Origin: Impatiens glandulifera
Lineage: Eukaryota; Streptophyta; Magnoliopsida; Ericales; Balsaminaceae
Assembly (NCBI RefSeq): GCF_907164915.1
Contig: NC_061868.1
Span: 18,533,819-18,597,818 of the forward strand
DNA: 64,000 bases
Direction: 5' to 3'
The notes beneath the pieces were generated by a model that ran no database searches, was not told the DNA's origin, and saw nothing but the letters and a program-made list of their open reading frames with translations. Shown here piece by piece: positions 22,923 to 34,224 of the stretch; within the stretch, counting starts at the first letter, position 1; every line of letters begins with the position of its first letter. Position numbers and translations under genes: made by a program.

Positions 22923-23649
22923 TAGTACAATAATTTTGAATAAAAATTAGCTTTGTAATAATTGTAATTGAAATACATTAATATGACATGGGTTTATATA
23001 TATATATATATATATTATTATCGTACAGTTAGGAAGATGATGAAAACATTGAGCACAAGTCTTGTTAAGAATGAGAAAAAACAGAAAAATTAAGTTTATA
23101 AACAATTTTTGTATTGATTCACATAAAAGAATGAACAAAAGCCACAAATTTAAAGCAGACTTTGAATCAATGAAACCGACTAAAGCTGCACAAATCCTTA
23201 CTTCATTTATTTTATTTTTCAGAATTAATCCAAACAATCTTACTTTTTCATTATTAGGTAATTATACTTTTTTTCAACAATATGCTTTTTTAAAATAAGC
23301 TAGTCATAGATTTTTAAATAATATGACATGTTGGATTCATATAACTGAAAATATTTATATGCTAAACTATTTTAAGCAATACAATTATTAATCCTATTTA
23401 AAATTTGAAGGAGCAACATTATTTTGATTGAAATAAGAATTAATTAGTTTTTATTGTGAGCAGTTTAATTAATTTTTGTGAAAAAAAAACCATTATGTAT
23501 GTATATTTGGTATATCCAATAACTTTTTCAATAGTTTATTTTGCTTAAATATTAAAACTAAACCTTTTTAGTTTTGAAAGTTATCTATATTGTTATATTT
23601 ACAGCATATAATATAATATATATATTAATAATTTAATATAGATTAATAT
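22923..23649. other. AT-rich spacer between the duplicated blocks
   Basis: No gene, LTR or recognisable repeat is present. A TA run occurs near 22996-23015. Short open stretches on both strands are AT-driven. This spacer is either the left end of copy 2 lost from copy 1, or filler at the duplication junction. Confidence 0.6.
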
Positions 23650-23902
23650 TAATTAATATCATATAACTAAAACATTACTTGTAAGTACAATTAGAATTGG
23701 CGAATGTCTACAAAATTTATTATTTTCTGAATTTCTTTATAGTAGTCAAAGGAAATGACACAATACTCTAAAATAGTATCGTAATTCATTCACCAGCATT
23801 ACATTCCTCTATAAATCTCCAAAGATGACTACCTCTACTTCGTTTCTGCTCTTAAGTCTTAATTACACATAAAAAAGATAATAAAGAAGGATAGTAAGAA
23901 AA

Positions 23903-24074
23903 TTAAAGCCCTTCTTGATCAACAGGCGTCGGAGGCCCATCTTCTTCAACATGATCTGCAACTGGATTTTGGGCATTATTCCTACCCATGATTACATAGA
24001 GAGCAAGCATAACAAAACATACAAGCATGAAAACGAACCAAAATATGAAGGCTATGCCAATAAATATATCCTTA
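23903..24074 (-). other. Exon-like fragment of an unknown membrane protein (copy 2)
   Basis: It is open on the minus strand from the deletion junction at 24074 to TAA at 23903, 56 codons. The hydrophobic span (core VFMLVCFVMLALYVIMG) and acidic tail match 1462-1692. The first residues visible (KDIFIGI) are those kept in copy 1. The upstream part was removed together with the end of LTR-A. The longer tail here looks closer to the original reading frame. The family is unknown. Confidence 0.4.
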
Positions 24075-26136
24075 GGGATTAATATCTCTTTCTATTCTAC
24101 GCAAACTTGTGTAAACACTTGAAACGGATTCAAGACGGAATTGTTTATTTGGGTTTGAAGAACAAGATGAAATATGAAAAGATGACAGAAATGAATAACA
24201 CAACAGTTTGTTTATGGATGTTCGGAGAAACACTCTTACGTCACCCCTTCTTCCAACCACCGGAAGGATTCACTATAGGATGATAAGAATCAAATACAGT
24301 TTATACACACTTATCTCACTATTGAACAAAACACTTTCTGTTCAATTACAAGATGTAGAATATCACTCAACTAAAGGTACTTTGATTCTAGATCTCTCTC
24401 TCGATTCACACACAGTACAATCAGAAAAAAGCTTCACAGTTCAGTAATCAAGATGATTGAGTAGTTTCTCTCTCTGCAAAATCAGATTGCTTGTTCGTTG
24501 GGCTAATTCGTAAGACTTGTTAATTCAGCAGATTGTCCGTTTTCCTTAGGATTTGTTAAATACTGAGCAGGAGCTAACGGTCGAATCTTCAAGAATGATA
24601 CGTGACACTTTTCCATTGCAAAGCCTCCATTGTACACAGCAGGTTCTGAGCACAAGGATCGTGGCCGTACCGAACTGGTAGTGCGCCGAATATTCCATCA
24701 GGGATATACCTGCAGAACAAGTAACGTGAGGAAAATTCTCTTACGTGGTATTCCTTGATTGGATGCATATAGCTGTTGTACTAATCTTCACTAGAAAGTG
24801 GAGCAGGAGTAGGGTACAGCTATAGCACGTGGGTAGGAGAAATGCTAGATTCAAGCTTACTGCTTAAATAGAGCATTAGACGTATTTTAGTTAGATGAAT
24901 TTATGAAAATCAGTCTAATGAAATAAGTCATCTCCTCTTAACAGAAAAACGTCTATTAGACCACCTGGTCTAATAGAATTAGACTCGCGTATATTTTCAA
25001 TAACCATTAGACCGGCACGTCTAACTCCAATGAGTTAAACTACACGTCTAATTCCGGTTCTACCTCAGACTTGTCTGAAGGAGTTAGACTCACGTCTAAC
25101 TTTCACTAATTAGACTACCCGTCTAATTATTCAATAACCATTAGACCGGCACGTCTAACTCCACTAAGTTAGAATGCACGTCTAATTCCAGTTCTACCTC
25201 AGACTTGTCTGAAGGAGTTAGACTCACGTCTAACTTTCACTAATTAGACTACCCGTCTAATTATTCAATAACCATTAGACCGGCATGTCTAACTCCACTG
25301 AGTTAGACTGCACATCTAATTCCGGTTCTACCTCAGACTTGTCTGAAGGAGTTAGACTCACTTCTAACTTTCACTAATTAGACTAACCATCTAATTATTC
25401 AATAACCATTAGAACGGCACGTCTAACTCCACTGAGTTAGACTGCACGTCTAATTCCGGTTCTACCTCAAACTTGTCTCAAGGAGTTAGACTCACGTCTA
25501 ACTTTCACTAATTAGACTACCCGTCTAATTCTTTACATCTATTAGACTACACGTCTAACTCCAATGAGTTAGACTATATGTCTAATTCCATTAGACTTAC
25601 GTCTAATTCCATTAGACTTACGTCTAATTCCATTAGACTTACGTCTAATTCCGTGTATTCATTAGACTATCCGTCTAATTCTTTACATCTATTAGAGTAC
25701 ACGTCTAACTCCGATGAGTTAGACTGTACGTCTAATTCCATTAGACTTACGTCTAATTCCGTGTATTCATTAGACTATCCGTCTAATTCTTTACATCTAT
25801 TAGACTACACGTCTAACTCCGATGAGTTAGACTGTACGTCTAATTCCATTAGATTTACGTCTAATTCCGTGTATTCATTAGACTATCCGTCTAATTCTTT
25901 ACAACTATTAGACTACACGTCTAACTCCGATGAGTTAGACTGTACGTCTAATTCCATTAGATTTACGTCTAATTCATTCAAATGAAATCCAAAATCAGTC
26001 TAATGCTTTCCATTAGATCTAAGTCTTATAACATATTGTCTCAATACACCTGTATCAAAACTCATAAGTTATTTAATCATCAAAATATAAGTATTTAAAT
26101 TATTTCAACACTTAGTCAAAATAATTTGACCCAACA
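24072..26136 (-). mobile_element. 3' LTR of copia family A element, end truncated
   Basis: The minus strand starts TGTTGGGTCAAATT at 26136, directly after a polypurine tract. It matches the 5' LTR (31556-33420) but stops at 24072, about 80 bp short of the normal CCTATCA end. The deletion that removed 1610-6484 equivalents from copy 2 took that end away. A GTCTAA/TTAGAC array (about 24880-25975) is longer than in the 5' LTR. A TATA-like CTATTTAAG is at about 24863-24871. Confidence 0.9.
24880..25975. repeat. GTCTAA/TTAGAC dyad array in the 3' LTR-A
   Basis: The organisation matches the array at 7180-7995, with extra copies of the short unit TTCCATTAGACTTACGTC (25585-25970). It translates in one frame as a monotonous 135-residue SNSIRLT-type repeat. 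I treat that as a by-product of the array, not a gene. Confidence 0.9.
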
Positions 26137-26151
26137 ATTTCCCCCCTTTTT
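26137..26151 (-). promoter_or_regulatory. Polypurine tract of copia family A element
   Basis: On the minus strand AAAAAGGGGGGAAAT abuts the LTR start. This is the usual position and composition of the primer for plus-strand DNA synthesis. Confidence 0.85.
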
Positions 26152-26470
26152 GATGAAGAAATTGCAAACCTGCATACATATATCAAAGCATGCATTCATC
26201 ATACAATCAAACAAACAACATGCAAGTAATCATTCAAAAACATCCAAGTTAATCACATATGAGTGTTTTTAGAAGAAACACTCAAAACATTGTTCAATGT
26301 AACCAAGATAAGTTTACCAAAAACATTATGAAAATATTCAAAATAACTTCGAAAAGACATTTAATCACTAGTCTTCTTCTTCTTCCTAGTCATGACTTTT
26401 GGAAAGGATAGACTTCAACCTAAGAGATCTCTAAGACTGCAGTTAGAGGGGAGTTGGAGTCTTCACTTTT

Positions 26471-27124
26471 CTATTTCTTAGACTTGAGCGTTTCCACCCT
26501 TTGAATGTAATCTACCACTTTCTGGTAGTTCCGGATCTTAGAAGGAAGGGGAAAGATCTTACCGGGTTTGTTCAGACGATGACAGAGAAAAGAGCTGAGA
26601 GGGTTATTAAAGCCAAAAATCTTCTTCCTTGCGACAACCATTATAACAAGATTCCCTAAGAGGAAGCTTGTCCAGTTCACCGGAACACCCCTGGTGATAG
26701 CCACCATGATCTGAAAGACCTTCGTACAATACTTGTAAGAAGTTTCTTTAGACAAAAGGGATTTCGAAATATCTACTTCAGGGGAATCAGAAAAGACTTT
26801 CATTATCGTAATCATTAGACTAGGAGAAGTGGTTGAGAAATCATCAATACCTTCTTTTGGGAGATGAAAAAATGCACCAAAAGATTCTTCAGTGATCCAT
26901 ACCATCTGGCCTATTACGGCTCCAGCAATAACACTATCTTGATAGAAGCTAGCGGTTTCGAAGAATTCGTTGACTAGCTGTTCATGATAGGTTTCATGAG
27001 GGGTGAGGAATCTTCTCAGCCCAAAAGCTTTTAGCGATTCAAACATCCTAAGCATGCCCGGAGATTGAAGAGTGGATACGGATTGAAAGTCCACTTGAAT
27101 CGATTTTGGTCGAAAGGGCATCAT
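26471..27124 (-). CDS. Extra 3' ORF of copia family A, related to ORF1-ORF3 of family B
   Basis: This is an intact open frame of 217 codons between the end of pol and the 3' LTR. I chose the ATG at 27124 (starting MMPFRPKSIQVDF) because the related genes all begin a few residues before the QVDF/DFDS motif; the frame itself is open 34 codons further upstream. Shared blocks are a GLRRFLTP motif, LVNEFFETAS, a FHLPKEGIDDF motif, CTKVFQIMVAI and PVNWTSFLLG. The C-terminus is basic. No signal peptide, membrane span, zinc finger or catalytic motif is seen, so it is not envelope-like. It may belong to the plant family annotated as putative plant transposon protein, which needs a profile search. Confidence 0.75.
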   Translation of the reverse strand: MMPFRPKSIQVDFQSVSTLQSPGMLRMFESLKAFGLRRFLTPHETYHEQLVNEFFETASFYQDSVIAGAVIGQMVWITEESFGAFFHLPKEGIDDFSTTSPSLMITIMKVFSDSPEVDISKSLLSKETSYKYCTKVFQIMVAITRGVPVNWTSFLLGNLVIMVVARKKIFGFNNPLSSFLCHRLNKPGKIFPLPSKIRNYQKVVDYIQRVETLKSKK

Positions 27125-27529
27125 TTTGATTTGATGAACAAGGGTTTGAACGATTCGACTTCTAAAGAGAGAAAGAGAGATTGATTTCAAGGGTATTTTA
27201 TTTCTTAGAGTGAATGATCCTATCAATATTAGGGTTTTAATTATGTAGGAGAAAGCTAATGATTGCTCCTACCGTCAAGAATTTCAAAAGACAGTCCCAA
27301 TAAATATAGCATTTAATGTTAGCATGAAATAGAACGTTTAATACTAAGTATACAAGCAAAAGTTGTCAGAAATATTAGTCATTCCTTGCATATTGAGAGA
27401 CATGTGTCTTCAATTCTTTTGAGGAATGACTGATTTATTTTTCGGCGGGAAAGAAGACTCAAACAGAAATCATTAAAAGACAGCTGTCCGAAAAGCCAGA
27501 AGATGAAGAGTCTAATTACCCCAGTAGTT

Positions 27530-27720
27530 AGACGTTTTATTCTCCTTTTCACATTTTCAACTTTTTTTTGAAAATCAGTCTATTAGACGTGTACGTCTAA
27601 TTATGCTATAACATCACGTGAGACACGCGTGTCTGATTAGACGTGAGCATCCTCTTGCTCATGACGTCAAAACGTCTAACGTCTAACGTCTATTAGACGT
27701 GTCCGTCTAATAGACACATC
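27530..27720. repeat. GTCTAA/TTAGAC cluster between pol and the extra ORF of family A
   Basis: At least ten GTCTAA or TTAGAC hexamers occur in about 190 bp, several in dyads such as TTAGACGTGTACGTCTAA and a direct run of AACGTCT units near 27670-27690. This is the same motif as the LTR-A array, but it lies inside the element, 400-600 bp upstream of the extra ORF. Confidence 0.85.
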
Positions 27721-27917
27721 CGTTTTAGCAAGCCGGTTAAAATAACCAAGACAGTGATTTCATATAGAGGTGAAACTACTAATGGTAGATGAGAGTCTAA
27801 TTAGTTGTGTTTCTTAGAACTCTGAATCTTTAGGACAAATTAAGACCTCCGTCTTTCATATCCGTTCAGTTGCGTTTTGAACAATATGTTCGCCCTCAAT
27901 TTATGCACATAATCACG

Positions 27918-28421
27918 TCAATCAATATCAATAAGACCTAGCATGTTTCTAAAATGAGAAAACTTAGCTTCCGGTAGAGGTTTCGTGAAAATGTCCGCAG
28001 TTTGTTGATCTGTAGAAACATGTTCAAGACGAATTTGCTTCTGATTGACGTGTTGTCGGATGAAATGATGCCTGATTTCAATATGCTTTGTCCGAGAATG
28101 CAGAACTGGATTATAGGAAATTGCAATGGCACTTGTGTTGTCGTAGAAAATTGGAGATTCATCAGCTTCAATCCCATAGTCTCTGAGCTGTTGTTGAATC
28201 CACAAAACTTGAGAACAACAACTACCAGCTGCAAGATACTCTGCTTCTGCTGTAGACGTGGAGACTGACGTCTTCTTCTTGATGAACCAAGTGATTAGAC
28301 GATCTCCAAGGAACTGGCAGGTTCCACTTGTACTTTTTCTATCAATTTTGCATCCTGCATAATCTGCATCTGAGAAACTTATTAAAATTAAACTGGAATC
28401 TTTCAGATACCACAGTCCCAC
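27918..28421 (-). pseudogene. Copia family A pol: RNase H domain and C-terminus
   Basis: A continuous stretch carries the copia RNase H signature: [40 protein letters not shown], and FYDNTSAIAIS with the later aspartate. The C-terminus ends with DIFTKPLPEAKFSHFRN and a natural stop at 27918. It is separated from the reverse transcriptase piece by a stop at about 28437, so pol is not a single open frame. Confidence 0.85.
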
Positions 28422-28439
28422 AATTTGAGTTCCCTTTAA

Positions 28440-29706
28440 TTATTTAAGAATAGTTTTAGCAGGAGTAAAATGAGAGAGTTTAGAATCAGCCTGAAATCTG
28501 TCACAAACACCAACAGAAAAGTGAATGTCTGGCCTGCTAGCAGTTACATATAGAAAAGAACCGATGAGTCCTCTATATGCTGTTACATAGACACTTTGAC
28601 CACCTTCATCTTTATCCAATTTAACTGAAGAGCTCATTTGAGTAGCTGTTGCAGAACAGTTCTCCAAACCAAACTTCTTGAGTAGTTCTTTGGTGTATTT
28701 GGCCTGGTTGATCAGAGTTCCATTTTCCAGTTGACGGAATAGAAGCCCAAGGAAGAATGTAAGTTCTCCCATCATGCTCATTTCAAACCTATCCTACATC
28801 AGCTTGGCAAATTTCTCACACAGTTTGGGGTTAGTTGACCCAAAAATGATGTCATTAACATATATCTGAACAAATAATATGTGAGAATCTTTAGTAAATC
28901 TAAACAAGGTTTTATCCACTGTTCCAACAACAAAATCATGATCAAACAAGAAATTGGTTAAAGTGTCATACCAAGCTCTAGGAGCTTGTTTTAGACCATA
29001 CAATGCTTTGTTAAGCCTATAAACATGATTTGGCAAAACATGATCTACGAAACCAGGGGGTTGCTCAACATATACTTTTTCACTTAATTTTCCATTTAAG
29101 ATTGCACTTTTCACATCCATTTGAAAGACTTTAAAGTTCTTAAATGATGCATATGCTAGGAAGATTCTGATTGCCTATAGTCTTGCAACCGGTGCAAAAG
29201 ACTCATCAAAAATCAATACCTTCCTCTTGTCTGTATCCTTGAGCAACTAAATGAGCTTTGTTTATAATGACTAAGCCATCTTCATTAAGCTTGTTTCTAA
29301 ATACCCATCTTGTTCCTATGACTGACTTGTCAGTTGGTCTAGGAGTAAGATACCACACTTTATTTCTATCAAATTGGTTTAATTCCTCTTGCATAGCATT
29401 GATCCAATCTGGATCAACTATAGCTTCACCAATCTTCATTGGTTCAATTTGAGAAATAAATGCAGAATTGGCCATTTCATCCATCAATTGACGTCTTGTC
29501 CTTCGAGGAGAAAAAGGATTTCCGATTATCAGTTCTGGTGGATGATTTCTTTTCCATCGGAAGTTGGAACCAAGGGGATTGGTCATCTGAACTGGTGGCA
29601 CCGCGACATCCAAACTCTCAACTTCTTGTTGAACAAGAGTTTGTACATCTGGTTGAGCTTCAACCGGATCAGCCACAAGATCAGATAGAGCCATCCGCTT
29701 GTCCAA
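28440..29706 (-). pseudogene. Copia family A pol: reverse transcriptase, frameshifted, catalytic Asp lost
   Basis: Three open pieces (29706-29206, 29120-28794, 28781-28440) make up the linker and the RVT_2 domain. Seen in order are [50 protein letters not shown], then YVNDIIFGSTNP and MSMMGELTFFLG. The essential YVDD is changed to YVND, which should abolish polymerase activity. A frameshift at about 29206 and two stops add to this. The spelling around the active site is typical of SIRE/Maximus elements. Confidence 0.88.
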
Positions 29707-29819
29707 GATTTCTTCTTCTTCACTTACAGACTCAAGACTAGCCGCTTGTAGTCTGTCAACAAGATCAATGGGTTCATTGGATTTGCTCTCAACAGGCTCA
29801 TCAAAAACTACATGAAGGG

Positions 29820-30477
29820 ATTATTCAACAGTCTGTGTTCTTTTGTTGTATACTCTGTAAGCCTTGTTTACTGATGAGTATCCCAACATGAATCTCTCAT
29901 CTGCTTTAGCATCAAAAGCAGTGAAATAAACCTTTCCATTGTTATGAATAAAATATTTACACCCAAATATCTTAAAGTAAGAAACTGTGGGAATTCTCCC
30001 ATAATACAGTTCATAGGGAGTTTTATCAAAACGTTTGTTGATTATTGACTGATTTTGTGTATAGCAAGAAGTACTAATGGCTTCCGCCCAGAACCTCTAA
30101 GGAACATCTGATTCAACAAGCATAGATCTCGCAATGGCGTTTCAGCATAGATCTTTCAGAGTTCTCACTCTTCTTTCAGCAATGCCGTTTTGCTGTGGAG
30201 TTCTGGCACTAGACAACTCGTGCCTAATTCCAGTCTCCTCAAGATAAGATGATAGGTATCTGTTAGTGAATTCAGTTCCCTGATCACTTCTAATACATGT
30301 AATATTTAAAGATTTCTGATTTTGAATTCCTCTAAATATCCTAATCAAGTTTTCAGCAGTTTTATCTTTTGATGGTAAAAATGCAACCCATGTAAAACGT
30401 GAAAAGTCATCGATAACAATTAAGGCAAATCTCATTCCTCGTACACTTTTTAAAGGAATTGGACCAAAAAGATCCAT
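29820..30477 (-). pseudogene. Copia family A pol: integrase core and C-terminal region
   Basis: The 30477-30142 piece holds the integrase core: MDLFGPI (first Asp), IRSDQGTEF (second Asp) and PQQNGIAERRVRTLKD (catalytic Glu). The catalytic triad is intact, in contrast to the family B element at 48316. Beyond 30142 the frame is broken by stops, and the C-terminal region (YTVLGYSSVNK-type segment) is only recognisable in pieces down to about 29820. The usual zinc-binding HHCC part lies upstream in a heavily stopped stretch (30480-30727). Confidence 0.82.
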
Positions 30478-30726
30478 ATGTAAATGTTCTAGGATACGAC
30501 TGGATTGTGATTTCCCTTTACTTTTGAACGATGCTCTGCCCTGTTTGCCTAACTAGCAAGCAGTGCATATCTTGTCCTTTGAAAACTGAAGGTTGGGTAA
30601 ACCAATAACTAAATTGTTTGAACAAATGTTGTTGATGGTTTTAAAATTCAAATGGTTCAAACGTTTATGCCATAACCATTTCAGGTCATTCTTGGCAATC
30701 ATGCACATAGGATCAGATGTATCTTT

Positions 30727-31060
30727 TTACCAATTCATTTTATATGAGTTTCCTACTCTACTTTCAGTTAATAAAATTTTTCCATCTTGGTCTTTAACTA
30801 AACATGCATGAGTTTGAAAGTCTACTGACAAACCATTATCACATAGTTGACTAATACTGATTAAGTTATAACATAAGTTGTCAACCAGCAGCACGTCATT
30901 AATAGTTAGGTTACCATAGATAATCTTACCCTTACCCATGGTCTTACCCTTCTTGTTGTCACCGAAAGTGATCTTAGGTCCATAGCAATCTAATATATTA
31001 GTGAGAAGTCGTTTGTTTCCTGTCATATGCCTGGAACATCCGCTATCAAGATACTATACA
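30727..31060 (-). pseudogene. Copia family A pol: retroviral-type aspartic protease and pre-integrase segment
   Basis: The minus strand contains a DSGCSRHMTGNK motif that marks the copia protease active site, followed by ITFGDNKKGKTMGKGKI and NLISISQLCD. It is open from 31026 to 30727, then stops. The active-site Asp-Ser-Gly is preserved just upstream of the open piece, next to an in-frame stop. Confidence 0.8.
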
Positions 31061-31164
31061 GATTCCTCTAGTCCTTCATTTATTTGTACCTTAGATTGAT
31101 CATCTGCCATCAGCATGTTACAGCTTCATTCTCTTTTTCAGCGGGAGACTCCTCAGTATCGCTG

Positions 31165-31506
31165 TCAGCCCATCAGTATAGTTGACTTGTTCTTTGCTTG
31201 AGAACTCACACCATGGATCTGACTGAGCGTATCCCATATTTCTTTTGCAGTGGAACAGGACTTGATCTCACAAAACATATTCGTGTTAAGTGACTGGAAC
31301 AGAATGTTCTTAGCAACATTATCCAAGTTGTTGGTCACCTTTTCTTCAGTAGTCCACTCACTTCTTGGCTTTGAAATCTTTATGGGGCCATCAGTGATAA
31401 CACTCCACATATCATAGTCAATAACAGCCAAGTGAGCTTGCATTCTTATCATCCACAACTCGTAGTTGTCCTTTGACAGAAGAGGAATTTCATTGATGCA
31501 AGACAT
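31165..31506 (-). pseudogene. Copia family A gag, N-terminal part only
   Basis: From ATG 31506 (starting MSCINEIPLL) the product shows the copia gag signature: LSKDNYELWMIRMQAHL, a PRSEWTTEEK motif, NLDNVAKNILFQSL and AKEIWDTLSQIHG. It ends at 31165. Only about 100 bp separate this from the protease, whereas the family B element has well over 1 kb there. The gag C-terminus and zinc knuckle have therefore been deleted. Confidence 0.8.
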
Positions 31507-31540
31507 GCTTTGGGTTCTTGATGCTTGAGAATAGAAACAA

Positions 31541-31553
31541 GGCTCTGATACCA
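31541..31553 (-). promoter_or_regulatory. Primer-binding site of copia family A element
   Basis: The minus strand reads TGGTATCAGAGCC two bases after the LTR end. This is complementary to the 3' end of plant initiator methionine tRNA, the usual primer for plant LTR retrotransposons. Confidence 0.9.
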
Positions 31554-31555
31554 AT

Positions 31556-33420
31556 TGATAGGATCCGCTTTATCAATAGAGACTGGGGTCTGGATAAGGA
31601 TGAAGGCTTATGAAAAACAGTTTGATAGAAATCCTGTTAGGGATTAATATCTCTTTTTATTCTACGCAAACTTGTGTAAACACTTGAAACGGATTCAAGG
31701 CGGAATTGTTTACTTGGGTTTGAAGCACAAGATGAAATATGAAAAGATGACAGAAATGAAGAACACATCAGTTTGTTTATGGATGTTCAGAGAAACTCTC
31801 CTACGTCATCCCTTCTTCCAACCACCGGAAGGATTCACTATAAGATGATAAGAATCAAATACAGTTTACACACACTTAGCTCACTATTGAATAGAACACT
31901 TTCTATTCAATTACAAGATGAAGAATATCACTCAGCTAAAGGTGTTTTGATTCTAGATCTCTTTCTCGATACACACACAGTACAGTCAGAAAGAAGCTTC
32001 AGAGTTCAGTAAGCAAGATGATTGAGTAGTTTCTCTCTCTGCAAAATCAGATTGCTTGTTCGTTGGGCTAATTCGTAAGACTTGTTAATTCGGCAGATTG
32101 TCCGTTGTCCTTAGGATTTGTTAAATACTGAGCAGGAGCTAACGGTCGAATCTTCAAGAATGATACGTGGCACTCTTCCATTGGAAAACCTCCATTGTAC
32201 ACATCAGGTTCTGAGCACAAGGATCGTGGCCGTACCGAACTGGTAGTGCGCCGAATATTCCATCAGGATGTACCTTCAAAACAAGTAACGTGAGGAAAAT
32301 TCTCTTACGTGGCATTCCTTGATTGTAATCATATAGCTGTTGTACTAATCTTCATTGGAAAGTGGAGCAGGAGTAGGGTACAGCTATAGCACGTGTGTAG
32401 GAGAAATGCTATATTCAAGCGTACTGCTTAAATAGAGCATTAGACGTATTTCAGTTAGACGGATTTGTGAAAATCAGTCTAATGAAATAAGTCATCTCCT
32501 CTTAACAAAAAAACGTCTATTAGACCGCCTAGTCTAATAGAATTAGACTCGCGTCTAATTTCAATAACCATTAGATTGACACGTCTAACTCCACTGAGTT
32601 AGACTACACGTCTAATTCCGGTTCTACCTCAGACTTGTCTGAAGGAGTTAGACTCACGTCTAACTTTCACTAATTAGACTACCCGTTTAATTATTCAATA
32701 ACCATTAGACCGACACGTCTAACTCCACTGAGTTAGACTGCACGTCTAATTCCGGTTCTACCTCAGACTTGTCTGAATGAGTTAGATTCACGTCTAACTT
32801 TCACTAATTAGACTACACGTCTAATTATTCAATAACCATTAGACCGGCACGTCTAACTCTACTGAGTTAAACTACACGTCTAATTCCGGTTCTACCTCAG
32901 ACTTGTCTGAAGGAGTTAGACTCACGTCTAATTTCACTAATTAAACTACCCGTCTAATTATTCAATAACCATTAGACCGACACGTCTAACTCCACTGAGT
33001 TAGACTACACGTCTAATTCCGGTTCTACCTCAGACTTGTCTGAAGGAGTTAGACTCACGTCTATCTTTCACTAATTAGACTACCCGTCTAATTCTTTACA
33101 TCTACTAGACTACACGTCTAACTCCGATGAGTTAGACTGTACGTCTAATTCCATTAGACTTACGTCTAATTCCGTGTATTCATTAGACTATCCGTCTAAT
33201 TCTTTACATCTATTAGACTACACGTCTAACTCCGATGAGTTAGACTGTACGCCTAATTCATTCAAATGAAATCCAAAATCAGTCTAATGCTTTCCATTAG
33301 ATTTAAGTCTTATAAAATATTGTTTTAATACACCTGTATCAAAACTCATAAGTTATTTTATCATCAAAATATCAGTAGTTAAATTATTTCAACACTTAGT
33401 CAAAATAATTTGACCCAACA
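31556..33420 (-). mobile_element. 5' LTR of copia family A element
   Basis: The minus strand begins TGTTGGGTCAAATT at 33420 and ends CCTATCA at 31556, next to the primer-binding site. It is followed on the plus strand by GAAAG (33421-33425), the same target sequence as the solo LTR in copy 1. The U3 region holds a GTCTAA/TTAGAC array (about 32445-33262). A TATA-like CTATTTAAG on the minus strand (32426-32434) lies just downstream of the array. The remaining roughly 870 bp toward 31556 would be R and U5. Confidence 0.93.
32445..33262. repeat. GTCTAA/TTAGAC dyad array in the 5' LTR-A
   Basis: About 45-50 hexamers by eye, organised as in the other LTR-A copies with units near 133 bp and shorter units near 33100-33250. 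The array ends about 10-20 bp from the TATA-like box, a promoter-proximal position. Confidence 0.9.
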
Positions 33421-33623
33421 GAAAGGGGTATCTTGGACTCTTTGAGGAAGGCTAAAGTAGACCAGTTTATAAGATACTTGTTAGAATATAATTTATGAAA
33501 TGATTTTGATAATGAATGGATAAAACTAAGTTCAATTATATATATAAGTTAAATTATATATATATATATATATTATAATTGTTAAGTCATATAAAGTATA
33601 TTAATTGTTTTAAAGATAACAAC

Positions 33624-33698
33624 AATGTGTTGTAGTACAGTGGTAAGTACTCTTGCCTGTTACACAGGTAACTAGAGTCCGATTCTCACTAAGCGCAA
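33624..33698 (+). repeat. tRNA-derived SINE head (copy 2)
   Basis: The A box TAGTACAGTGG is at 33633-33643. The B box GTCCGATTC at 33677-33685 has one mismatch compared with copy 1. Downstream, this copy keeps about 50 bp missing in copy 1 (33699-33755), and the GAAATTGCCACGTAGGCG phrase recurs. Confidence 0.6.
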
Positions 33699-34224
33699 AT
33701 AATAATTTGAGTTTTATTATTTCAGGGAATCGACGCGCATCGGGCATACCGAAATACCGAAATTGCCACGTAGGCGCATCGGGCATTATAAAAAACGGAA
33801 GCGCTCCAAAATACTGAAATTGCCACGTAGGCGAGTCAGTAGTTTACTAGGGCCTATCCAGTAGTTTGCGCAGCCGGTCGGTTATTTGGATTTTGGCATT
33901 TAATGAGGTGTATCCGATTATTTGGACTTCCTCATTTAATGTTCTGTCATCATCATTTATTTTAATTGTTTATTATGGTTTATGATTGCATATTAGGTTA
34001 TTTTAGAGACATTTTCTTGGAACTGAACCTCAAGAACATCATCGAAGTTCCAATTAATTAGATTATGTTAAATTATTGGATTATTGAATTGTTGGATTGA
34101 ATGTTAATTAGGTTATGATAGTTTATTAGATTATATGTTCGATTATTAGAATAGTTAGCTAGGTTTATGAATAATTTAGGAATGATATAATTTATTTGAC
34201 ATAATAATATTTTGTCTAGTCCTA

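Noticed and set aside
25578..25985. A 135-codon open frame with a monotonous SNSIRLT-type repeat
   Set aside because: It is the in-frame translation of the GTCTAA/TTAGAC array in LTR-A. It is not open in the other LTR copies and has no promoter or start context.
26471..27124. Envelope-like gene of a SIRE-type element
   Set aside because: The position fits, but there is no signal peptide, transmembrane span or coiled coil, and it is clearly related to ORF1-ORF3, which also lack these.
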